64,000 bases of DNA from Gonapodya prolifera JEL478 (lineage: Eukaryota; Monoblepharomycota; Monoblepharidomycetes; Monoblepharidales; Gonapodyaceae): the NCBI GenBank assembly GCA_001574975.1, contig KQ965745.1, positions 1 through 64,000 on the forward strand, given 5' to 3'. Numbering within the stretch: the stretch's first letter is position 1; each line of letters opens with the position of its first letter. A program made the position numbers and the translations under genes. Shown here piece by piece: positions 10,576 to 21,459 of the stretch. The notes beneath the pieces were generated by a model. It made no database searches, had not been told where the DNA came from, and saw only the letters and a list, made by a program, of their open reading frames with translations.

Positions 10576-13086
10576 CTACTGCTTTAACATGTCTTCAATA
10601 TACTGTCTCACCCACTCACTCCGTCCCGTCTGCTCCTGGTCCTCCTGCTCTTGCGCTGTCCCACTCCCCCCACTCGTCTTCACGTCCCCAAACCCAATCC
10701 TGATATCCAACCTCGGCTCGCCCCTGAACGCAAACACGCCCACACTCGAAAGCAGGAAATCCACCAGCGCGATGTCGCTCACACGTGCACGCAACGAGCT
10801 CTCCTTGTCCTTTTCCTCTCCCGTCCCCTTTCCCTCCTGCACCTGCCCCTCCAGCTGCCCCGCACCCCTCCCACCCAACAACACCTCCCGCACCTCATCC
10901 ACACCCTCCCTCGTCAAATCCCACTCCGCGACCTCCTTGGCCTCCCACGCCTGCCCCTGTCGGGGGGGCACGTCGTTGTCGAACCGGCCCGCAAACACCC
11001 GTTTCCACCCCGCGGGCAGTCCTCCGGGCGTCACATCGCCGCGCGTGAACGACCCGCGAAGGACCTTGAGGTCGGTTTTGAGGTCACCTAGCACGTCCTC
11101 GTGCTCGTCAGGCGCGGCGTCGGCGTCGGCGGAGTCGGAACGCTTGTTGACCTTCCACGCCGCCACGGTCACGTACTCGACATCCCGCATACGCGGTCGA
11201 TGCCGCCACGCGAACCACATGTCCAGACTCCCCCCCGCTGCGGCGCCCCAGGGCGAGTACACCCTGACGCACGCCTCGACGCTCCACGGCCTCGTGGGGC
11301 CTACCGAGGGCGTGGATTTGAGCACGGAGAGCACGGGGGATACGGACAGGGCGAGCGCGGCGCGCTCGGGTGGGGAGAGGGAAAGGGTGGAGAGGATTGT
11401 GCGGAGGTGGTAGGTGTGCAGGATGGGGAGGAGGCGGGGTGTGGGTGAGGCGGAGGCGGAGGAAGAGGTGGTGGTGGTCGTGGTGGATGGGGTAGAGGTA
11501 GAGGAGAATTCGGCGGCGATGGCGTCGCGCTCGTTCAGGTACCGCTCCCATTCGGCGGCGGAGGGTTCAGGCGTGCCGTGTGGGAGGGGGAGGAGTTTGT
11601 AGCGGGTTTGGGCGATGGTGGGTGCCGAGGGTAGGGTCTGCGAGTGGGTGGGTCGGAAGGGGGCCAGCGAGAAAGAGGCAGAGAAGGGATAAGGAGAGGG
11701 AACAGGTGGGTGGTGTGTCAAAGGTCGATAGAAATGCAGTTGGTGGGATGATGGGATGACAGGATTGGAAAGAAGAAAAGAACGTGATCGGATGAAGAAA
11801 GATAGGAATGCAGGAAAAAAGGAGAAGAAGATATGTTGAGTAGGAAGACAAGTCTGTCAATGTGTCATCAAGCATCATCATGCACTCTCGCCCCCAGGCT
11901 CATTCACCCGGCACCTTAACACCCCCCACCACCATTGCGACATGCGCTGTGTCCTTCGCGCTTCGCGCATAGATCACTCGCCTCCAGCGGTCAGCCTCGG
12001 TCAGCGCCTAGTGCCGCTTACGCCTTGGGTTCGCTCCGCGAGGAACATGTCCCCTCCGCTGGGAGTATGCACTCCACGTGTGTCACTTGCGCTTTGCGCA
12101 GGGTCACTCGCCTCCAGCGGAGGAATACGCTCCACGTGTGTCATTACTCATTCGCCCTTCGCACATAGATCATTCGCCTCCGGCGGGTATATGCACTCCG
12201 CGCTGGATCACTCGCGCTTTCGCGCAGATCACTCGTCTGCTCGGTCCTCGGTCAGCGCTATCGCACCTAGGCCTCGGATAGCTCGGTCTTCCGTGCTTCG
12301 CACTCCAGACCTCGCGACACGCACCTCACGCTGCACATCCGCACCCCCACCACCACCCTCGCGCAACCCCATCAAGTAAGACCTGACCTCGTCCCCCACC
12401 GCGGGCACGAGATGGACGACATCACCAGGCAAGATAGTGGCAGCGACGCGAAGACCCGGTTGGAGGTAGTACCCGTCGAGGAAGAGGTGGAAGTACTCGA
12501 TTGAGACACGCAGCGTCATCATGAGGCGGCGTGAGACGTCGACCTGGAATGGGACGTGTGGTGGTGTCAGACATTGGACTCCGATGGATGGTCAGACATT
12601 TGGACTGCCATTAATTCCTGTGATCCACTGTCGCCCCAGCAGGAAGCTCCTCCAATACGCTACGGTCAGCACTTTGTGCGTGGACCTCGGGTTCGCTCCA
12701 CGAGGGTTCACTCGCCTCCGGCGGACACCCTCGCTTCGCTCGGACAGCTCGGACCTCTCGGACCTCGGCGCACTCCAGACCTCGCCGAAAAACGCACCCA
12801 TTTGTCTCTCGTGCCATATAACACCTCCACGACATCCTTTCCACCCTCGACGACGTCCCTGGCAGACCCCACTGCGCGAACAAGCAGCTTTGCGTCACCC
12901 GAGGGCAGTTCCCAGTGCAGGCGCGTGTCGTCAGGAAGATGCTCCGCCACGACGTCGCGGAACTTTTCTGGTGTGAGCTGGTACGCGCGTAGAGTGGAGT
13001 GCGGCGTGGGCGGGTGCGGCGTGATCTGCGGATGGAGTGCGTGAGAGAGCGGCAGGGCGAGGGAGCGGGATGGCCGCGCATACCAT
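10576..13086 (-). CDS. Uncharacterised 503-residue protein with repeat-bearing introns
   Basis: Best model: a start codon ATG at 13086-13084 followed at once by an intron, then exons 13025-12798, 12543-12325 and 11637-10576. These sum to 504 codons in phase. Exon 2 reads TLRAYQLTPEKFRDVVAEHL; exon 3 reads FHLFLDGYYLQPGLRVAAT and ILPGDVVHLVPAVGDEV. The long last exon has a Ser/Thr run (about residues 180-200), LDMWFAWRHRPRMRDVEYV and VDFLLSSVGVFAF. I recognise no family. Two separate genes (12229-13086 and 10576-11721) are possible, but phase matches across the 687-nt intron and its acceptor (CCACTCGCAG) follows a pyrimidine-rich tract. Introns 2 and 3 carry the same GC-rich repeat. The gene is head to head with C1D. 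Confidence 0.55.
11945..12314. repeat. Degenerate GC-rich minisatellite inside an intron
   Basis: Roughly 65-nt units recur with modules GGAGGCGAGTGA, a GCGCGAAGCGCG-like palindrome and CACGTGGAG. Several are near-perfect (for example TCACTCGCCTCCAGCGG on the plus strand at about 11965 and 12108). The array fills most of the 687-nt last intron of the minus-strand gene. It starts about 8 nt after the GTGCGT donor with GAGGTCTGGAGTGCG. Confidence 0.75.
12650..12790. repeat. Second copy of the GC-rich intronic repeat
   Basis: Within the 254-nt intron 12797-12544 the same ordered modules reappear: GAGGTCTGGAGTGCG about 10 nt after another GTGCGT donor, then CCGGAGGCGAGTGA, GGAGCGAACCCGAGG and CTGACCG. 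They match the array at 11945-12314, so the two introns share a common element. Confidence 0.7.
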
Positions 13087-13181
13087 TGTCTGAGAAGTCG
13101 TTGAAGTGTTTCAGGTGAAGACTGCCCGTGGTCACGCCGACCGCAGCTCTACTTTCTTTCCCCGCTCGCTCACTCGCTTGC
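13087..13181. promoter_or_regulatory. Short bidirectional promoter
   Basis: Only about 95 nt separate the start codons of the minus-strand gene (13086) and C1D (13182), so both are probably driven from one compact promoter. No TATA box is evident. Confidence 0.45.
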
Positions 13182-14686
13182 ATGGACATCGACGCATCCC
13201 CCGAGACGCTGCTGTCCAGTCTGAGCGACCTTAACGCTGCGCTGGCAGACGCGCTCGCATTCCTGACGCCGCTGCTGGCCGCACCACTTGGAGACACGTT
13301 GCACGACCTGCATCCGCTCGATAGGGCGAAGCTGTACATTGCGGTGTGCTCGGCCATCGATACAATTACTTTTGGTGCGTGTGATAGGCGGGATGGGGTC
13401 GGTGGCCACGGTGCCGGTGGTCGGTTGCCCGGTTGGCACGACTGACGATTGATTCGCACTAGTGTTTCTCAGAACCCAGGGCATCAACCCACGCGACCAC
13501 CCCGTCATGCAAGAGCTGGAACGCATAAAACTGTACGTCGCAAAAGTCAAGTCCGTCGAGGGGTCGGACAAGTGTGTGTATCATTGCTCTTCCCCTTACA
13601 CCGACGGTTTCTTATCCGTCGAGACATCCTCACACTCCCACCACTCAACAGCGCAAAATGCGTGGAGAATCGACAAGGCTGCCGCAGGACGCTTCATCAG
13701 GGCAGGTCTCGCTGGGAACGAGGAAGTCAGGAAGAAGAGTGCGCTGGAAGGTGGCGACGAGGGCCAAGATGCCGAAGACGCCGAAGGGGATGAGGGTGAG
13801 GGCGAGGACGCAGGCGAGGATGAGGACAGTTCGGATTCGTCTGGTGAAGAGAAAGGTGCGTACAAGTCTCCCCGCGGTCGAGCGTTTGCCAGTCCTGACG
13901 GGACTTGGCACCCTCTTCTCCTGGCCTAATATTCGCATCCGACGTTATTCGTGGTTGCACGTTGTTGTGTGATGGTGTTCCTGGTCCCGCGTTACCGTTT
14001 ACGTCCTTGTTGGCATTCTGTCCTGGCAATCATTCTCGTGGACTTAATGCCGACGTGTCGTGGTCACTCGCGGTCCCGCGTTTACGTTTTCGGTGGCATT
14101 CTGTCCTTCCTATCACTCTCGTGGTCCCGCGTCGTCTTGTGGTCGTCACATGTGGTCTCGCGTTGACGTCCTCTGTCCTACCTATCATTCTCGTGGACCT
14201 GCGTCCACATGTGGTGGCCACTCGTCATCCCACATCGCCACCCACAATGGCCTTTACCCACATCGCCCAACTGCCCACGTCGCCGTATTCGTGAACCCTC
14301 ACCACCGACCGCACACCACACACCTCCTCACCTCCTCACCACCTACCCCCCACCTCCTCACCGCCTACTGCCTCTGCCTACTACCTGCAGACGAAGTCGT
14401 CGGCTTCCTCGAAAAAGTCCTCTCCCGCACCGACGACTCCTCAGTCCCTCCCCCCGTTTCCTCCCTTTCCACCTCCACTTCCATTTCCGCCTCGAACTCC
14501 ACCACCCCTGCCCCTGCCACACCCGCCACACCCACACCCGCCGCAGACGATGCCATCGAAATCGAGGACGACGAGCCCCGCGCAACAGAGACGGGAAAGG
14601 GGACGGGGAGGAAAAAGCCCCGGATCGATCCGTTTACAGGCGAGGTCGACACAGCGGAGAAGGAGAAAAAGAAGAGGGTGCGGTAG
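13182..14686 (+). CDS. LRP1: C1D/Lrp1 (Rrp47) family nuclear exosome cofactor
   Basis: Four exons in phase give 267 residues: 13182-13374, 13463-13573, 13652-13855 and 14391-14686. The Sas10/C1D domain is plain: LHDLHPLDRAKLYIAVCSAI (about residues 45-64), then HPVMQELERIKLYVAKVK and the family motif RIDKAAAGRFIRAGL. C1D/Lrp1 proteins bind Rrp6, RNA and DNA and help the nuclear exosome mature rRNA and snoRNA. The C-terminal half is acidic, then Ser/Thr/Pro-rich, ending in a basic tail (GRKKPRIDPF, KEKKKRVR) fit for nuclear import and RNA binding. The last intron (535 nt) is unusually long for this locus and holds a tandem repeat. Confidence 0.85.
13960..14225 (+). repeat. Tandem repeat in C1D intron 3
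   Basis: Three diverged units of about 80-85 nt share GTCCCGCGTTTACG, GGCATTCTGTCCT and ATCATTCTCGTGGAC. They lie wholly inside the intron 13856-14390 and differ in sequence from the repeat in the neighbouring gene. Confidence 0.7.
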
Positions 14687-15250
14687 CGGTAGATCCTTTG
14701 GGGTGGGTGGTGGGTGGATGCTGGATGGGCCAGTGTTAGAGGGGGTACGGAAGAAGGGGAATGGAGAGCGTGGAGAGCGTGGAAAGCGATACGAGGGGTA
14801 GTTTTTTTATTTGTGCATGTAAATGATTGCTGATTCGAGTATGCATTTTGTTTGTGTTTTTTGAAGGAAAGGGTGCGTCATCGGTGACGGTGACGTGTGT
14901 GCATGCCATTTGTTTCGTGAGCCCCTTGGATCGGCCCTCGAGTACATGTTTGATTCGCGAACTGCCTTTTGATTTCGGCCATGGCGCCATGCCTGCCCTA
15001 CGTTGCGCCAAAAACCTTTTTGCAGCCTTGGCCACAGAAACGTCGCATCCCCAAACATCTCATTGCACAATCAATCCTGGCTACTAACGCAGAGTCTAGG
15101 TGGGTGTAACGTGGAACTCACCAGCATGCCTCTCCCAGGCTACAGAAAGAACAGAACAATGCTCAACCTTCATTATTATGTGCTCAACATGTCACCATAC
15201 CATACATAACATGCACAGCTTGGAGAGCTACAGGAACTAGATAGCCAAAC
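14687..15250. other. Intergenic, no gene seen
   Basis: This is 3' flank of C1D passing into a CpG-poor island at about 15080. Nothing is recognised in either strand. Confidence 0.45.
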
Positions 15251-15840
15251 TGTCAAACTTTTGAGAGCTCTGCTCAAACACTGTAATTGTGCAGAATCTG
15301 CTCTTTGGTTTTGCATGGGTGTGGTTTCACTGAGACAAATGTGGTCCAAAGATTCCTTAAATGACAAAAACATACCCTGAGAGAGAAGGAGATGATCACC
15401 ATGTGAGATTCTTTGACTACTTCATTCACACACTGGCACCGTATTGCCTGTGCATTTTGGCTTTCTTTGACTCATTCCTGATTGAGAATATATGGCAGGT
15501 AGATATTCAAGATTGCAACAACCAGCTGACCAAGAACTAGATGCTTGCACTGTGAGATTTTCTGACAGCTACATTCAAGCATTATAAGTTTGCAGAATCT
15601 GCATTTTGGTTTCCTTTGGGTGTGGGTTCACTAAGACAAATGTGGTCCAAAGGTTTGTCAAATGACAATTCCATGCCCTGAGACAGAACAAGATGAGCAC
15701 CATGTGAGATTTTGACTGCTACACTCACACATTGGCACTGTATTGCCTGTGCATTCTGGGTGCTTTTTGCTTCTTCCTGATTAAGGAAAATAGTCACAGG
15801 CCAAAACAACTGCTGTGCAAGAACAAGAGGTGTGAGCTGG
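15251..15840 (-). pseudogene. Decayed coding sequence with ~50-residue tandem repeats
   Basis: The DNA holds a direct repeat about 300 nt apart (15288-15500 and 15588-15790, clearly similar but diverged). Read on the minus strand, each copy encodes similar peptide text: LDHICLSEPTPKGNQNADSA in one and LDHICLSETTPMQNQRADSA in the other. A shorter motif (C-x-C-V..VAVK.SH) recurs about every 50 residues, giving roughly four units. Conservation in the peptide frame shows it was once coding. Stops now interrupt it, at least one where the sister copy has Gln. No family is recognised. Confidence 0.5.
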
Positions 15841-16422
15841 GAGATTGTTGATTAAAGAATGTTTTTTGCTTTACATACTGCAACTGGTGCATTCATGGTT
15901 GGTGGCTCTGAAGATTTCAAATCTATTCTAAGCCTCATCAGGGACATATTTGATCTGCAGTTCATCTTGGATTTTGCTGGAAACCAAGATGGTACATATC
16001 TTGTTGCTTAGAATGTTGAGGGCAAGTTGAATAATGGGTAGAGCATTGGGAGACCACGTGACATTAGTGATTACATACATGACTCAGCTACAGTGTAAAC
16101 AGCAAGTTTGTGAATTGGAATGATTGCGCTTTGTATTTTAGAGACGTTCCTTGCAAGTTGCAATATATTGAAGGTGGATGATGTGTGGGGAGCAAAGACA
16201 TTACACCATGATGAACCAATGCTGGTCGCTGCTTAGCGTTCAATAAACGAGTGCATGAGAATGCCTAATGACATGCGAGAGGTGTACAGCATAAACTAGC
16301 TACACTTCTCGCCACCAGTGACGCGGAAACGATTTGAATGAGTCACGCCTGACCAAAGCACGCAAAGGTCACCATCTCTTGCTTCCTCTCACGACCACAT
16401 CCCCGTCCTCCACCGCCCTCCC
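15841..16422. other. CpG-poor spacer upstream of the transporter
   Basis: This is the remainder of the CpG-poor island (to about 16210), then a short CpG-richer stretch that is probably the promoter and 5' UTR of the amino-acid transporter starting at 16423. Nothing else is seen. Confidence 0.4.
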
Positions 16423-18736
16423 ATGCCGCATCAGCCCGCCCACACACTCCCACCCACCGAGGATGCCCCTCCCTCCTCCGTTTCCCCGCCGCCTTCCTCA
16501 TTTCCCCGCTCGCTGTCCAACACATGCAACATCCTCATCGGCGTCGGCATTCTCGCCCTGCCCTACGCGCTCTCCATCTCAGGCTGGCTGCTCGGGCTGG
16601 GATCCATCCTCGCCCTGTCGGCAGTCACGGTGTTCACTGCCGGTCTTCTCGGCGAGTCAATGGACATCGTTGCGCGGCGGAGAACGGTCGACGTGCGAAC
16701 TGTCGGGTATGCCGATCTGGCCGGCGAGGCGTTCGGCGGCGTCGGGAGGGCCGTGGTTGTTGTCGTGTTTGTGACGGGTATGTGAATCGTCATGGTGACG
16801 GTTGCCTGTTGCCGTTCACATGCAAACAATGACGCTGCCCACTCCACACAGACCTGTTCATCTCCACCGTCGCGCTCGTTATTCTCATGTCCGACTCGCT
16901 TTCGGCCCTCCTGCTCTCCCTCTTCCCATCGCCTTCCTCCTCACCAGTCCCAATACACCAACTCGCACTCCCACTCCCGCCCTGGAGCCTCAAGCTGCTC
17001 TGCGTCGCCTTTCTCACCCCGCTCACATGGCTAACATCGTGGAAGTTCCTGGCCTGGGGAAGCGCACTCGGTCCGTCCTTTGTTCCTGTTCCCTTGCACT
17101 GGCGCTGATGATACACAGTCCTAACCCCCCTCTACACCCCACAGGCATCCTCTCCATATCCACGCTCGTAATCTCCCTCCTCTCGCTCTTCTTCGCCCTC
17201 CCCGCCTCCACCTCCATCGGCTCCATCCACGCACCCGCGCCCACCTCGCTCTTCCCGAAATCACCCTGGTCCGTCCCACTCACAACTTCCATCGTCATGG
17301 CCGGTCTTGCGGGGCGTGCGTAGACTTATTTCCTTGCTGCCCGCTGCCATTTTCTCATGTACTCAAACACAACCCAACGCCTGAACAGATATTTGCCTCC
17401 CAACCGTGTATCGCCAAATGTCGAACCGCACTCACTTCCCGCGCCTCGTCGTATCCTCGTACATCATCGTCGGCTCGCTCTACGTCGCCTTCGCCGCTGT
17501 GGGGTACCTCATGTTCGGTGGAGCCACCTTGCCCGAGGTAGGTTTGCTCCTGTCGGGGGTTGCGAGGGTTTGTGCGCGGCTTGGGGTATGAGCAAAAGAG
17601 CAGGAGAAAATGTGGCGGAGCGGCGCTGGATGCGGGAATGCAAGCGGGGGAATTACGGGCGACGTGCTGAGGTTGTACGTCATTATCGTTCCACTCACAA
17701 ATCCCCACTGCGCACCTCTTCCCTCCGACCTCAACACCTTCACCGTCTGCTCCACCACCCCTCAGCTGACACTGAACCTCACCCACCCCTCAATCCCGCC
17801 CGCGCTGTCCCTTCTCGTCCTCGCGCTGTTCGTGGTCAGTCCCGGGACGCGGTTCGCCCTGCTACTGGATCCGGCGTGCGAGGTGGTTGAAGGGTGGTGT
17901 GGCGTGGGTGCTGGTGCTGGTGGAAGTGCTGGTGGATTGTGCAGACCGTGTGTTGGGACCGAGGATGAGCGAGTTGATTGCCAGAGCACGAGCACGGCTG
18001 GAGTGGAGGATGTGGAAGGCGGGACGGACGGACCGCGGGGGAGTGTGTTGGTGGAAAAGGAGGGCAAGCGGGAGAGGGACAGGAACAGGACAATAACCGA
18101 CGGGACTGTTTACGTGCCCGAACAGCAAGAGCAGGCGCGAGATGGAAGCGCGGAGGTGGATGTGGATGTGGAAGAAGACGAAGACAAGGACGAGGACACG
18201 TCGGACACGTCAACAGTGCGCGAGACCACTGCGCTGCTCCGCTCGTCATCGCGGTCCTTGTCCCATTCCACCACTACCCCCCACCTGCTGCACGCACCCT
18301 CCACGCACACCACCCGGTATTTCCGCTCCTTCCCCTCGATCCTCGTTCGCACGCTCATGGCCGCGCTTGTAAGCGTGGTGGCGGTGTTGGTGCCCGAGTT
18401 TGAGAAAGTGACGGGGGTTTTGGGGAGTGCGTTGGGTGAGTCTTGAGTGCAGTTGGAGACGTGGAGATTGGATAGCATGCTTGATGTGCGACGTTCCATC
18501 CCCCTCGCACTCACCACGGTTCGCTCTTCCCCCCCATCCCCCACCTCACCTCACCGCTTACCTCCAAAATATCAGCGCTAACAACTGCCGCTGTCCTTCC
18601 CCCTCTCTTCTACATCCGCCTGTCCAGTGACTCGCTCAATGAATCTTCGCGTCTGAAATTGGCCTCTGCGTGGATCGTCGCGATCGTGGGTGGTGTGCTG
18701 GCGGTTACGGGGACTATCGCTGTGGGCGTTGCGTGA
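16423..18736 (+). CDS. AAAP/AVT-family vacuolar amino-acid transporter
   Basis: Six in-phase exons (16423-16777, 16852-17070, 17145-17315, 17389-17537, 17766-18435, 18576-18736) give 574 residues. After a ~27-residue Pro/Ser-rich cytosolic tail, TM1 carries the AAAP signature NTCNILIGVGILALPYAL. Later spans include SWKFLAWGSALGILS, a GHICLPTVYRQM segment typical of AVT proteins, SSYIIVGSLYVAFAAVGYLM, and a C-terminal pair ending AIVGGVLAVTGTIAVGVA. Between about residues 345 and 470 is a long hydrophilic, acidic loop (DVDVEEDEDKDEDTSDTST), longer than usual. AVT proteins exchange neutral amino acids and protons across the vacuole membrane. The direction and substrate cannot be read from sequence. 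Confidence 0.85.
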
Positions 18737-19135
18737 CTGGAGGAGGCTGGCGTATGGGCGCCGGGCGGAGCTGGCGGGGGAAGTGGGAATTGGTGGTATT
18801 TTTTCAAAAATTAATAGCTTAGATTGATTGTGTATACACGATAGAGATCATGCGACGTAGACGGGTGCAACAAGTGACGTCAGATGACACTTTATTTCAA
18901 CAGTGACACGGAGATGTGTCGGTACTAGCTCTCTCGCCTGGCGTGTTTCTAAATTAATTAATTATCTTGTCTTTCTCTGTGGAGAGTGAGTTAACACGTG
19001 ACTCAGTCGGAGAATCCCTCAAGCACAAGGACAGGCAGATGTCGCCTCCGCTCCCTAAAGGAACGTCACGGGTCTGCACATAACTTGCGGCACGCCATTT
19101 TCCATAAAGTGTGATTGCAGACGGGAGATCTCGCC
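18737..19135. other. Intergenic / promoter of SH3 membrane-protein gene
   Basis: No ORF or repeat is supported. It includes 3' flank of the transporter and the region upstream of the ATG at 19136. Confidence 0.45.
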
Positions 19136-21459
19136 ATGAGGCGGCTGGATGTGTGGATCGCGGTGCTCCCAGGTGTGTGCTCTTTCTACTTCTAACACTC
19201 TGGTGTGGCATCGAGTCACCGCGACTTTTCTAGTCAGCGTACTCAGCAGCGTGGCCCTGTCTGCACCGCAGCAATTATCGCAAATAAGCGCGTACCAAGG
19301 CAGCTGTGGAACACATCTGAAGGCATTTGGCCAAGATACCCCTTACCTTCCAGCTATTCGGTCTGCTTGGACTCGGTATACGGCTATATTACATGTACAT
19401 CGTGAGTGCTTCAGGAAAAGTCGGAAATGAAAGAGTAGTGAACTGATGTTCTATAAAACGTATGAAGGGCAGTATGCTTGGTTGCCAATGGCTCTGCGAC
19501 ATGCACCGAATACTGTTTCACCCCGCGAATTGTCTGTCCAACTTCAATTCTTTGTCGAGATGCAGGAGTCGACGTTTGGGAAGTGAGTAAAGTGTCCGTG
19601 CTGTCGTTCGAGATTGTTGGTAAAATCTACATACCCTTCGCAAAGTGCGGTGTGTCGTGCACTGATTGCGTAGCAAGGTTTCGTCAAGATCGGGTTCATG
19701 GATGGCCATACTGTGATCATGGCACTTGTGCACTCGGTGAGTGGTCGAAACTATGTGTTCCAGTTTCCTACCCTGTATGGCAAATGTAAACAAATAGAGT
19801 GCTACCCTGGCTATTCTCTTTCTGGAAACGTTTGTGTTGGTGAGTCTCGCAAAGAGTATCCAAAAGACGCATCACAAAACACCAAACAAACATGGGTTTG
19901 TTTCTCTTCCAGCACCTACTCCGCCACCAACACGTGAGTGAAAAGTGTGAGAATGTTTGCGATAACACTTTGTCACAATCACACCAATGCAGCCCCTCCA
20001 CCTCCCCCATGTCTGCGTACGTACGCCAAATATATTTCAATCTCGGACGTTTTGGGGTGGTGCAACTTACAGCTCTCTTTCCCGTGTTAAGCTTCTCCCT
20101 CCCCCACCTCCACCTCCGGTCCTCCACTCCCTCGGGAAACGTCTTTGTACTATTGCAACTCCTCTACAGTTTTCTGTGCCGGAAACCTTCCGTGGTTGGG
20201 AAATAATTGCAGTTGTGTTGACAACTACCATCTCTGCCCAGGAACTACTGAATACTGTTGCGAGAAACTTCCGGCACCTATTACAGCAGGTGCTATTGGA
20301 GGTGGCGTAGGTGCCGCAGCTGCGGTGGTTTTCATCCTGGCGGGAGTGTGGTATTTCAGAAGAGTGAGGAACAACAAAAAGTCAGGTATGCGTCGACGTT
20401 TCAACACTATATACTTTCGCTGCATATGCACTAACACCTCTTTGATTAGTAGAGGTGGCAAAAGATTCTACACTGGAGCTATCGCTTCACCCTCGAGCAG
20501 AGTCTGGCACCAAAGAACCTCTCAACCCTTCTGTCGCAATCGACACTCATGCATTGGGGAGCTCCGCAAGCATCAAACCCGGAACCACCTCACCCACCAA
20601 TAGCCCAAAGCTCGACCCCTCCCTCCCACCGCAGGACGCAACTACAGCAGCAGCACCACCTTCACCAACCAGCGCGGAACATCATGTGCCCATTCCTTCA
20701 TCACCCGAGCTTTATCCTGCGGTGCCCTCATCAGGTCTCTTACCCAGTCCCTCTTCGTCAAGTACCCCGCAGGATAAGGATTCCTTGCCCGCGTTTCGCG
20801 AAGTGCTCAGTGATAAGACAGGTTCCCCGAGTGATGTCACATCGGGAACGCTTGGCACTGACGGACCAATGTCTGCTCTTAAAGTGAGTGTGTCGTCGTG
20901 GGTAGCCACGTTTGTATTAGATTTGATTCACCTGCTGCACTTTGAAGGACCACTGGTTCTTCACCGAAATCAACACGATGGAAATGATCGGGACGAGCGT
21001 GGCGTACAACAGGGAGCCACTCCAGGTGCTTGAAAAGGTGGGCCCGGCGCCGGTGGGAGAATGACGTCGACTTCAATTAGTTCAGCCCGGATGATGCCGA
21101 CGAGATCGCACTCTTTCCGGGCCACTTTGTTCAACTGTGGGAAGTGTTTAGGGACGGTTGGGGGCTCGGGTGGTCCCTTGACACGGGTGCCTATGGCATG
21201 ATCCCGTTGTGAGTATTCTGGGCACATCTTCCTGCCGTTTGCATTTATACAGTGTCAATTCAAAATCGCGTATTCTAACATGATATTCGCTTGCAGGGAT
21301 TGTCTCGATCTCACAAGCGCCGCTTCTCCCAATGCTCCACCTCGTTCTTTGGAGTCACGACCATTCACAGGCAGCATTCGAGTCGTCTCTCGGACGCAAG
21401 CCATTGAGCGTGCAGTGGCCGCCGAGCGGGCACTTAGTCCCGAATTCACGGTGTTATAG
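19136..21459 (+). CDS. Cys-rich ectodomain, single-pass membrane protein with cytoplasmic SH3
   Basis: Twelve exons join in perfect phase to 531 residues: 19136-19172, 19234-19401, 19473-19582, 19646-19736, 19798-19839, 19913-19933, 19993-20010, 20092-20385, 20450-20883, 20948-21037, 21081-21208, 21297-21459. An N-terminal signal peptide (MRRLDVWIAVLP..) precedes a Cys-rich ectodomain (CTEYCF, CGVSCTDC, CYPGYSLSGNVCV, NCSCVDNYHLC, YCCEKL) interrupted by a Pro/Thr linker. A Gly/Ala-rich membrane span is near residues 232-255, followed by the basic stop-transfer RRVRNNKK. The cytoplasmic part is long, Ser/Pro-rich and probably disordered. A C-terminal SH3 domain (about 425-485) has DDADEIALFPGHFVQLWEV, DGWGLGWSLDTGAYGMIP and the final L-D-C-L. 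The architecture suggests a cell-surface sensor or wall-contact protein signalling through Pro-rich ligands; that role is inferred. Confidence 0.8.
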
